From the NCBI RefSeq assembly GCF_039542905.1, contig NZ_BAABIS010000001.1, forward strand, positions 8,494,001-8,558,000: 64,000 nucleotides of DNA, written 5' to 3'. The DNA is from Kitasatospora terrestris (GTDB taxonomy: Bacteria > Actinomycetota > Actinomycetes > Streptomycetales > Streptomycetaceae). The notes under the pieces are model-generated. The model searched no databases, was not told where the DNA came from, and saw only the letters and a program-made list of their open reading frames with translations. Shown here piece by piece: positions 43,149-53,400 of this stretch; the stretch's first letter is position 1, and each line of letters opens with the position of its first letter. Both the position numbers and the translations under genes were made by a program.

Positions 43149-46100
43149 TCAGCTGGTGTAGAGGTTGGTGACCTGGGCGGGGGTGAGTGGGTAGGGGTAG
43201 GTGCGGACGTCGCTGACGGCTCCGTGGGTGACGTTGGAGGGGGGGTAGTTGGCGGCGGCGTCGGCGCCGATGGTGACGGGGCCGGTGGCGTTCCAGGGGG
43301 TGGGGTTGTAGGCGGAGCCTGCGTAGGTGCCGTTGACGTAGAGCGTCATGACGTGGGAGGCGGCGTCGTAAGTGCCTACGAGGTGGGTCCAGGTGTCCAG
43401 GGTGGGCGGGGTGAGCTGGAATGCCGCGTTGTAGACGCCGGTGTTGGCGTGGTCGTCGCCGGGGGCGACGAACGCCCAGGCGCTGTAGGACCGGGAGTAC
43501 TGGAGGTAGTAGGAGCCGCGTTCGTTGCCGTTCTGGGTGACGAAGGTTTCCCAGTTGTTGGTGTCGGAGAGCTTCACCCAGGCGGAGACGGAGTAGCTCT
43601 TGCTGGTGTCGACGGCGGGTGCGGCGGTCTTGAAGTAGTTGCCGTTGATGACGGCTGCGCCGTTGGCGGTGCCCTTGTGGTCGGTGGTGAAGGTGGGTGT
43701 GTTGGGGTTGCTGATGCCGGTGGCGGGGTTGGCGCCGGTGGTGTCGGTGGCCTTGCCGTTGGTGTAGGTGGCGCTGGTGAGGGGCCACTGGTTCGCGCCG
43801 GCGGCGGTGGTCAGGCCGGTGGGGATGGGGGTGGTGTTGTCGTACGTCCAGGTGGGGGCCTGGGCGGTGCCGGTGAGCTTTCCGGTCAGGATGTGGATGT
43901 CACCGGTGGTGGTGATGGCCCACAGGGTGGGGTTGCCGTTGCCGGTCAGGTCGCTGTCGGAGCCGATGCGGGGGTAGGTCGTCGCGGAGACGGTGCCGCT
44001 GACCGCAGTGGTGGCGATGCCCGTGATCACGTCGTAGGTGATGGTGCTGCCGAAGGGGTCCTGGACGCTGTCGGTGCCGGTGGTGAAGGTGATCTGGGAG
44101 AGGGCGCCGGTGGAGCGGTTGCGGGCCCAGATGCCGGGGTGGCCCTGCTTGGCCCAGTCTCCGGCGGAGATGAGGTCGACGTTCAGCCAGCCGGTCGCGG
44201 CGATCCGGATCGGGTGGCCGAGCTTGGTGTCCTCCGTGGCCGGGTAGTACCAGAGCGACCCGTCGGTGCCGGCTGCGTTCTTCTCCACGGTCAGCAGACC
44301 GGTGCGGTTCTTGAAGTTCTTGGCGGGTGTCAGGTCGGTCGCGGTGGGGTCGCCGAGGGCAGCGATGGAGAGGGTGTTCGCCCAGTCCGTGTTGTTGTGG
44401 CCGGTGCAGTCCGGGGTCAGCGTGGTGACCGTGCAGGCGGGCCGGGCCAGGGTCTCCCAGCTGCCGAGGACGCCGACAGGCTTGTTGTTGCCTGGGTTCC
44501 TGTAGAGGTACAGCACAGCGTCGCTGTCCTTGTGGACGATGACGTCGTCGACGTGGGTGCCGCCGCGCAGGCTGCCTCGGTGGGTGATCCGGTAGTCGAC
44601 CTGCGTGGGGTCCGTGCCCCAGGAGGTGCGGTTGGGGGCATCGGCAGGACCTGCGGTGAGGGTGCTGGTCGCGCTGGTCGCGATCGGGTTGCCCGGGACG
44701 GTGTAGGAGCGAAGGTTGCCGGCACTGTCCGGGGCGAGGATGTCGGGGACGCCGTCGCCGGTCATGTCACCGAACACCGGCGCGGGGCCGGCCGGGTTCC
44801 ACGGCACGTAGAACGCGTACGGCGCGATGGGGGAGAGGTTGCCGGCGTTGTCCTTGGCCTGGACGTAGAGCCTGTTGGTGCCCCACTGGGTCGGGGTGAT
44901 GCCGATCTGACTGCTGGGGCGCGCCGCGCCGCACTGCCAGGCGGCACCGGCGAGCTGCGGGTCGTAGCTCCAGCGCAGGCAGGCCAGGCCGGAGGTGTAG
45001 AGACCGCTGGGGTTCGGGTCCGTGGCGGTGAAGGGGACGCTGCCGCTCTTGCCGACGGACAGGGTGGTGGTCTGGCCGTTGCCGGCCGGGGGGAACTGGG
45101 TGGCGGGGTCGCTTACCGTGGTGGGGAAGGTGACGGTGGGCGGGGTGAGGTCGGCCTTGAAGTGGCAGGTCGGCGTGGAGGCGGACCAGGACACGCCGGG
45201 GAGCTGGTCGGTGGCCATGATGCTGAAGCCGTAGGAGTGGCCGTCTGTGATGACGCCCGCCGGCACGGAGTACGGAGCGTTGCTGCCACTGGCGACCAGC
45301 GGTGACAGGCCGCCGGCAACGTCCGGCATACCTGACTTCTGGTAGTCCCAGATGTGCGACCAGGAATACAGCTGGCTCTGGGCGGGGCTGGAGACGGTCG
45401 CGTTCAGGACGGTGCCGCCGGCCTGGTTGGCTCCCGTGCCGACCCAGGCCCAGTTGTTGGCGTTGTCGTCCGCGCAGGCCTGGTAGGTCTGGCCGGTGCC
45501 GGCGATCTGCGGCGTCGGCGAGACACCAGGGTTGGTGGGGGTGTTGGGCACGCGGTCGTACTTGATGGACAGGGACGGCTGCGGGGTGAAGCGCTTGAAG
45601 CCGTTCGCGTCGGTCTCGTTGCCGTACAGGCCGAACGTCAGCTGCCCGTTGTTGGTGTACTGCTGGAGAGTGCCCGTGATGTTGTAGCTGAAGGAGAGGT
45701 TGCTGGAGCACCCGGAGCGGCCAGAGCCGCCGAGGTCAAGGGTGCCAAGAGCGCTGCCAATCTGAGGAGGCTGGTTGTTCCAGTTCGTCTGATCGCTGAT
45801 CGCACCGGTGTGGTAGAGGCTGACCGGGTATTTGGTAGTGCAGGACCAGTTCGCGGAGACGGTCTGCTGAAGGTCCAGCGACGCCGCGTTGACGACCGCG
45901 CCGCTCAGGGCGCTGATGTCGAACTGGTAGAACGTGCGGTACTTCGACGTGGGCGAGCAGCTGCCGCCCGCTGCGTAGGTTCCGCAGAAGCCGACGCCCG
46001 GGTAGTCGCTGCTGTCGCTTCCCGAGCGCCTCCAGTTCGAGGTCATCGTGGGGTAGGCGGACTGGACCCAGGTCCAGGAGCTCGCCGACGGAGCCCACGC

Positions 46101-47129
46101 GAGCCAGTCCGGGTCGATGTAGTACGGGGCCGTACCGGTGGCCAGGAGGTTCTGGTCGGGTGTCAGCGTGACACCTGCGGTGTCGGCGGTCACCGGCATG
46201 ACGGCGGTCTTGGCGGCCGCGCTGGGCACGTCGGCCGTGCTGACGGCCGGCACGGCCTCGTCGGCGGTCTCGTCGGCCGTGGTGGCCTGGGTGAACGAGG
46301 CCTTCGTCGCCGTCGCCCCGCTGGCGGCGGCCGGGGCAGTGTCGGTGGTGGAGCTGTCCCACATGCGGGGCGCGGACGCGGTCCACCGAGGCTTGCCGTC
46401 AGCAGCCTTGGCGATGAGTCCGCCGCCGGCATCCTTGCTCACAGTGACGCCGTCCGCCTCGGTACCGAAGCGCAGGCTCTTCAGCACCGGGCTCGCCGCG
46501 GCGGCCTGCGTCTTGACGACAAAAACCGTCGTGACACCGCCGAGCTTGCTGACCGTGGCCTTGAGATCGATGTCAGGCGCGACCTCGGGGTAGACCAGGC
46601 CGTCGCCGTCCTCGTCGATCCGAGGCGTAGTCAGGGTGAACGGAACGGTCAGGGACAGGCCCTTGCCGTCCGCACTGGTCATCGTGGCGAGCTTCGTGCC
46701 GCCGCCCTTGGACAGGCTCACGCCCGTGGCCGACGCCTTCGGCGAGAACGAACCGTCGGCGTTCACCACCAGGTGGTCGTCGAGCGCGACCCACGAGGAC
46801 CCGCGCTTGACCCGCTGCTGATCGGGATGGGTCCGCAGACCCAGGTGCCCGTCAGGGGTAGCCGCAGTCTCGCTGAACTCTGTGGTCAGCGACTCGACCG
46901 GCACCTCCTGACCACTCTCCTTCGCCTTCGCGATCGCCTGCTCGACCTCACCGGCCGGCGGCTTCTGCTGCGCCCGTTCCGCGTCGATCGCGGCGATCTC
47001 ACTCGCCGACGGGAACGTCTGGGCGGCGGCTGGCACGGCTGTGCCGAGCAGGGCGACGACGGCGGCGAAGGCGCCGCCGGCGGCTGTCAGGCGTTGTGCG
47101 GCGGGCCGGCCGCGGCGGCGTCTGGTCAC
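43149..47129 (-). CDS. Giant secreted DNRLRE/FG-GAP/LamG protein
   Basis: About 1,326 residues. A twin-basic signal peptide (RRRRGRPAAQRLTAAGGAFA, then AAVVALLGTAVPAAAQ) precedes a beta-rich region. Residues near 320-500 (WTWVQSAYPTMTSNWRRSGS, YRTFYQFDISALSGAVVNAA, NITGTLQQYTNNGQLTFGLY) match the DNRLRE domain of surface proteins next to Rhs genes. GDMTGDGVPDILAPDSAGN is an FG-GAP-like repeat. The C-terminal 200 residues (KSYSVSAWVKLSDTNNWETF, WTHLVGTYDAASHVMTLYVN) are a LamG/concanavalin-like lectin fold. GTG 47129, with GGGAG 8 bases upstream, is preferred over starts up to 47219. It is divergent from the Rhs gene and may help its display. Confidence 0.85.
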   Translation of the reverse strand: MTRRRRGRPAAQRLTAAGGAFAAVVALLGTAVPAAAQTFPSASEIAAIDAERAQQKPPAGEVEQAIAKAKESGQEVPVESLTTEFSETAATPDGHLGLRTHPDQQRVKRGSSWVALDDHLVVNADGSFSPKASATGVSLSKGGGTKLATMTSADGKGLSLTVPFTLTTPRIDEDGDGLVYPEVAPDIDLKATVSKLGGVTTVFVVKTQAAAASPVLKSLRFGTEADGVTVSKDAGGGLIAKAADGKPRWTASAPRMWDSSTTDTAPAAASGATATKASFTQATTADETADEAVPAVSTADVPSAAAKTAVMPVTADTAGVTLTPDQNLLATGTAPYYIDPDWLAWAPSASSWTWVQSAYPTMTSNWRRSGSDSSDYPGVGFCGTYAAGGSCSPTSKYRTFYQFDISALSGAVVNAASLDLQQTVSANWSCTTKYPVSLYHTGAISDQTNWNNQPPQIGSALGTLDLGGSGRSGCSSNLSFSYNITGTLQQYTNNGQLTFGLYGNETDANGFKRFTPQPSLSIKYDRVPNTPTNPGVSPTPQIAGTGQTYQACADDNANNWAWVGTGANQAGGTVLNATVSSPAQSQLYSWSHIWDYQKSGMPDVAGGLSPLVASGSNAPYSVPAGVITDGHSYGFSIMATDQLPGVSWSASTPTCHFKADLTPPTVTFPTTVSDPATQFPPAGNGQTTTLSVGKSGSVPFTATDPNPSGLYTSGLACLRWSYDPQLAGAAWQCGAARPSSQIGITPTQWGTNRLYVQAKDNAGNLSPIAPYAFYVPWNPAGPAPVFGDMTGDGVPDILAPDSAGNLRSYTVPGNPIATSATSTLTAGPADAPNRTSWGTDPTQVDYRITHRGSLRGGTHVDDVIVHKDSDAVLYLYRNPGNNKPVGVLGSWETLARPACTVTTLTPDCTGHNNTDWANTLSIAALGDPTATDLTPAKNFKNRTGLLTVEKNAAGTDGSLWYYPATEDTKLGHPIRIAATGWLNVDLISAGDWAKQGHPGIWARNRSTGALSQITFTTGTDSVQDPFGSTITYDVITGIATTAVSGTVSATTYPRIGSDSDLTGNGNPTLWAITTTGDIHILTGKLTGTAQAPTWTYDNTTPIPTGLTTAAGANQWPLTSATYTNGKATDTTGANPATGISNPNTPTFTTDHKGTANGAAVINGNYFKTAAPAVDTSKSYSVSAWVKLSDTNNWETFVTQNGNERGSYYLQYSRSYSAWAFVAPGDDHANTGVYNAAFQLTPPTLDTWTHLVGTYDAASHVMTLYVNGTYAGSAYNPTPWNATGPVTIGADAAANYPPSNVTHGAVSDVRTYPYPLTPAQVTNLYTS

Positions 47130-47401
47130 AGAAGAAACTCCCACGTACTGATGCGCCCTCAACATGCCAGTGCACAGAGGTAATACGGCACACATATCTC
47201 CACATCCCCCCCCTCGCACAATGTGACTTACAGTCAGATAGTCCGTTTTGCAACGGTGGCAAACGGTATGCGAAGCGAGTGATTTAAGTCACAACCTGAC
47301 TGACTGTCAAGCCATTGACCTGCACATATGTGATCTTGATAAGCTCGCCCGCCCAATTCATGATCACTTTCCGAGATTAACTCGGGAGTAGGGGAAACTC
47401 T
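47130..47401. promoter_or_regulatory. Divergent promoter region of the LamG and Rhs genes
   Basis: TTGACC (47315-47320), 17 bases, GATAAG (47338-47343) is a good housekeeping-type promoter for the Rhs gene. TGTGACTTA at 47222 and its inverse TAAGTCACA at 47285 flank the region, and CAGTCAG and CTGACTGACTG lie beside them, so a shared regulator site is plausible. The region is visibly A+T-richer than its surroundings. Confidence 0.65.
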
Positions 47402-50400
47402 GTGTCACCACTAAATCGGGTAAATAGGAAACGACTTACCCAGTCATCAGCAATACGCAGACTGTCCGTAGTGACAGCGGTCGGCCTGCTTGCCTCACTC
47501 GTCGCGCCGGTGTCGGTCGCCGTCGCGGCAGGGCCCGACTACTCGCGCAAGTGGACCCCGTCCAACACTGCGCTGCCCCGGACGAAGTCCGTGAACGGCA
47601 AGGACGTCCAGCCGGTCGCGGTGACCAAGCCCGCGCACGAGGTGCCGCCGACGTGGCAGCCGCCGAAGAGCCCGCGCAAGGCCCCGCAGGGTCACGCCGA
47701 GGTCCGCCTGGGCAAGGCCCCGGCCGCGGCAGCCTCCCGTGCCGCCGGCCAGGCGCCGTCCACCGGATCGGCGACCGAGGTCTCCGGCCTGCCGGTCACG
47801 CTGGCCCCGCTGGCCGGTTCGTCGGCCGGCGAGCAGTCCGTCGGTGTCGACTTCGTGGATCCGAAGACCGTCGGCGCGGCCGGTGTCCCCGGTCCGGTCC
47901 TGAAGCTGACCCGTGGTGAGGCGAAGAGCCCCCCGGGCCCGGTGCGGGTGAGCCTGGACGTGTCGAAGCTCGCCGAGAGCTACGGCGCCGGCTGGGCCGC
48001 ACGCGCACGGATCGTGGCGCTGCCGGAGTGCGCACTGACCACCCCGCAGGTGGCGGGCTGTCTGCAGCAGACCCCGGTCGAATCCCACCTCGACGCCACG
48101 ACCGGCAGGCTCAGCGCCGACGTCACGCTCCCCGGCGACGGTGTGTCCGGGCAGACGCGCATCCAGTCCGTCCAGGCCGGCACCGCCGCGCAGCCGATGG
48201 TGCTGGCCGCGGTCGCCGGCACCACCAGTGGTGCGGGTACCTACTCCGCAACCCCGCTGAACATCTCCCAGGCATGGGCCGCGGGCTCGTCCTCGGGTTC
48301 CTTCACCTACGCCTACCCGATCCAGGCGCCGTCCTCGCTCGGTGGCGCTGCGCCGCAGGTGGCGCTGGGGTACGACTCGTCGTCGGTGGACGGCAAGACG
48401 TCCGCCACGAACTCGCAGGCGTCGTGGATCGGTGACGGCTGGGACTACAGCTCGGGCTTCGTCGAGCGGACCTACCAGCCCTGTTCGAAGGACGGCATCG
48501 CCGGCTCCGGCGACCAATGCTGGGCGGGTGCGAACCTGACCCTCTCGCTGGCCGGGCACTCCGGTGAGCTCGTCCCGGACGACGCCTCCTGCCAGGCCGG
48601 TGCCGCGGCCACGATGGAGCAGTCCGCGTGCACGTGGCGGCTCAAGGGCGACGACGGAAGCAAGGTGCAGTTCCTCACCGGCGCCTCCAACGGCACCTGG
48701 AACGGCTCCTACATCAAGGTCACCGACACCAGCGGCACCGTCTACTACTTCGGCCTGGCGCACCTGCCCGACGCGGCCGGCAACCCGTCCACCAAGGGCC
48801 CGGACTCCGGGTCCGCGTGGACTGTTCCGGTGTACTCGCCCAACAGCGGCGACCCCTGCTACGACTCGGCCAAGGGCAAGGCGTCCTGGTGCCAGACCGC
48901 CTGGCGGTGGAACCTCGACTACGTCGTCGACCCGCACGGCAACCTGATCACCTACACCTACACGCCCGAGGCGAACTTCTACGCCCGCGGCGCAGGCCAG
49001 AACAGCGGCACCGGCGTCAACAGCTCCTACACCCGCGGCGGCGTCCTCACCTCCATCGGCTACGGCCAGCTGCTCTCCGACCAGATCACCGCGAACGGCG
49101 CCTACAACCCCGCAGCGAAGATCGTCTTCACCTCCGACGAACGCTGCGTCACCTCGGTCGCGGCCTGCGCCCCGGCCAACCGCACCACGGCGAACGCCGC
49201 GAACTGGCCCGACGTCCCCATGGACCAGCAGTGCGCCTCCACCGGCACCTGCACCAACTACGGGCCCTCGTTCTGGACCAGCAAGTGGCTGAGCAGCATC
49301 ACCACCCAGGTCCGCAACAACGGCACCTACCAGGACGTCGACTCCTACGCCCTGACCCACCGGTTCGTCAACGTCGTCAACACCACCGAGTCCACCCAGG
49401 TCCCCTGGCTCGGCTCCGTGCAGCGCACCGGCAAGGACACCCAGGCCTCCGCCACCGCGATCACCCTGCCGCCGGTCTCCTTCACCGAGATGCTCCTGGC
49501 CAACCGGGTCGACGGCACCAACCTCGTGCCCTCCCGCCCCGCCTACAACCGGCCCCGCATCCAGCTGATCACCACCGAGACCGGCAGCACCATCGGCGTC
49601 GACTACTACCCCGCCGACTGCTCCCGCACCAACAACGTCATGCCGGCCACGGCCGACACCGACACCCGCTCCTGCTACAACGTCAAGTGGCACCAGCCCA
49701 ACGAGCAGCCCGGCGCCGACCCCGTCGACGACTGGTTCCAGCGCTACCCGGTCAAGACCGTCACGGTCAACCCCGGCACCCCGGGCGCCGTCCCCATGAC
49801 CACCGCCTACACCTACGGCGCGGCGGCCTGGCACCGCAACGACTCCCCCCTCACCGACACCAAGGACCGCACCTGGGACCAGTTCCGCGGCTACGCCAGC
49901 GTCACCAGCACCGCTGGCAGCGGCACCGACGGCCCCAAGTCCCAAAAGTCGACGTACTACCACCAGGGCATGTACGGGGACGTCACCACCGCCGGTACTC
50001 GGACCTCGACGGTCGGCGGCCCCAAGAGCGGCCAGGTGACCGACTACGACTGGCTCAGCGGCCAGGTCGTCGAGGACGACACCTTCACCCAGGCCTCCGG
50101 CACCCTCACCGCCTACACTCTCAACACCAGCAGCAACCCTGTCACCACGGCCACCCACAGCCGGGGCTCTCTCCCCGCGCTGATCGCCCGCTACGGCGCG
50201 ACGAGCACGGTCTCGACCTCGAAGTCGCTGAAGGCCGACGGCTCGTGGATGGCTGCCTCCACGACGACCACCACGGACAGCGCGCACGCCAACCGCACGC
50301 TCACGCTCCTCTCCACGGCCGACGGCGTTCCGGACGTGTGCGCGCGGTTCTCGTACGCGTCGGGGCCGGACCCGCAGGTTGCGGCCCTCGTCTCGGAGCA

Positions 50401-53400
50401 GCTCAGCGTCACGGGCAGCAACGCGTGTACCGCCACCCCCGGGACACAGAACACCGCGTCCTGGAAGCGCGTCTACTACGACGGCCAGAACCTCGGAGGC
50501 CTCGCTGCGAAGGCCGAGGTGACGTCAACGACGAGCATCGACAGCTTCAACGGAGCAACGGCGGTGTTCACCACCGACGCGAAGCTCACCTACGACGGCT
50601 ACGGTCGTGTTCTGACCATTACCGACCCGAAGACGGTCGACAGCGCGCATCTCAGCGGCGCCACCGTCACGACGGCCTACTCGGCACGTCAGGCGGGTGA
50701 GCTGCCGAACTCGCTGTCCGTGACCAGTCCCGCTCCGGCCGGAGCGAGTGACGAGGGCACAGGGCGCACCACGGTCACCGCGCTGGACACGGCCCGTGCC
50801 CTGCCGAAGAGCGTGACCGACCCCAACGGGCGGGTCACCACGGTCGGCTACGACGCGCTCGGCCGCACCACCGGTGTGTGGCTGCCCGGCCGCGCCACCA
50901 CGCTGTCGCCGAACACCGCGTACAGCTACGCGGTGCCGGGCATCGTGGCCGGCAAGGCCGTTCCGCCGACCACGACCACCACCAGCCTGGTGGGTGTCGG
51001 CACCGGTGACACCTATACCTCGGTGTCGTCTACGCAGATCATGGACGGTCTGGGCCGGACCATGCAGACCCAGTCCCCTCCTGCGGTGACGTCGTACCAC
51101 GGCCGGATCATCTCCGACACCGTCTACGACTCCCAGGGGCGTACGGTCCGGGTCAACAACCCCTGGTACAACGACACTGCCGCGCCCGGCACGACGCTGT
51201 ACCAGACCACCACTGCAGAGGTCCCGAACCAGACCCACACCGTCTACGACGGCCTCGGTCGACCGGTGACTACGGAGTTCGTCGCCTATGGTGTCGTCCA
51301 GACGGCCACGACCGCGGCCTACCCCGGTGTGGACCGCACCGACCTGACCCCGCCCACCGGGGCGACGCCGACCAGCACGGTGACCGACTCCCGAGGTCGC
51401 ACCGCCCAGCTGTGGCAGTACAAGACCGCCACCGCGACCGGCATCGCCACCGACGCCGACGTCACCACCTACACCTACACGGCGGCCGGACTGCCCGCGA
51501 CCCGCAAGGACGCGGCCGGTAACACGTGGACCTACGGCTACGACATCCGTGGCCGGAAGACCACGTCGACCGACCCCGACACCGGCACCAGCACCACCGC
51601 CTACGACACCGCGGGCCGGGTCTCCTCCACGACGGATGCCCGCGGCCGCACCATCACCAGCACCTACGACCTGCTCGGCCGGCCCACCGCCACCTACGAC
51701 GGCACCGCGGTCGACTCGTCGAAGCAGCTGACCGCCCGCACCTACGACACGATCCTCAAGGGACTGCCCTCCACCTCCACCCGCTACGTCGGCGGAGCCG
51801 CCGGCAACGCCTACACCTCCGCCGTTCTGACGTACGACACGGCCTACCACCCCACCAAGAGCACTATCACGATCCCCGGCACGGAGGTGGCACCCGCCTC
51901 CCCGCCGCCGGCTCCGTTCACCTACACCTACCAGGCCGCGTTCGACCCGGTGACCGGTCTGCTGACCGCAGACAACCGCTCCACGGTCGGTGACATCGCC
52001 GGTGAGACCGTCAGCTACGGCTACGACGGCTGGGGACTCCTCGGCCACTACGGCTCAGCGAGCACGACCTACGACCTGGCGAACGACTACGACGCCTACG
52101 GCCGCTCCAGCCGCACCACGGTCAACCCGTGGGGCACCCAGATCGTCGTCACCAACACCTTCGACGAGTCGACGGGCCGTCAGCTGGCCCAGTACGTGGA
52201 CAAGCAGACTGCCGCCACTGGCGCGGTCCAGCAGACCACCTACGCCTACGACCCCTCGGGGCGGATCACCGCGATCCGCAGCATTCCCGACAACACCCCG
52301 TCCGCGACCGACCTGCAGTGCTTCAGCTACGACTACCTCAACCGGCTGACCACCGCATGGACCGACACCGGGGCACTGGTCATGCAGCCCCAGCCCAAGG
52401 TCGGCGGACTCGGCGCCTGCGCCAACACCACACCCACCAGCGGCGCCGTCGCCCCCGCCAAGACCACCGCCGGCGGCAGCGTCCCCTACTGGCAGGACTA
52501 CACCTACGACCTCACCGGCAACCGCAAGACCCTCACCCAGCACGACGTGGCCGGTGACACCACCAAGGACGCCACCACCACCCAGGCCTTCACCTCCACC
52601 GGCACCGTCAACAACGGCAACGGCTACGGCGGGCCCCACGGCCTGATCAGCGGAACCACCGTCGTCAACGGCTCGACCAGCAACTACCGGACCTACACCT
52701 ACGACGCCGCCGGAAACACCGCCACCCAGTACTCATACGCCACCGGCTACGACAACTTCACCTGGAACAGCGAAGGCAAGCTCGACACCGACCGCCCCTC
52801 CGTCCAGATCCAGGGCGTCGGCGGCAAGTGCCTCTACATGCAGGGCAGCCTCAGCACCGACGGAACCCCCGCCGAGATCACGAGCTGCAGCACCAGTGGC
52901 GCCCAGAAGTTCGCCACCACCGGCGGGCGGCTCAAGATCATGGGCAAGTGCCTCACCCCCATGGGCACCACCGACGGCTCCGCCGTCCAGCTCCAGCCCT
53001 GCACCGGAGCCGCCAACCAGACTTGGACCCCCCGCGCCGACGGCACCATCCTTAACGCCGGCACCAACCTGTGCCTCGCCGTCCCCGGCGACGTCACCAC
53101 ATCCGGCACCGACACCGTCGTCAACACCTGCGGCACCACCGTCCCGGCCGGCCAGAAGTGGACCGTCCCCGACAACGCCACCACCTACGTCTACGACGCG
53201 GACGGCAACCAGCTGATCCGCCGCAACCCCGGCAAGAACACCATCACCCTAGGCGGCGGTGACGAACTCACCTACGACACCGTCGCCAAGACCACCAAGG
53301 GCACCCGCTACTACCAGATGCCCGGCGGCCTCACCCTGGTCCGCCAGGGCACCACCTCCACCTGGCAGGTCAGCGACCACCACGGCACCGCAGGCCTCGC

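Noticed and set aside
47495..50287. 930-codon minus-strand frame inside the Rhs gene
   Set aside because: Antisense artefact of high third-position G+C; the plus strand has a signal peptide and recognised domains.
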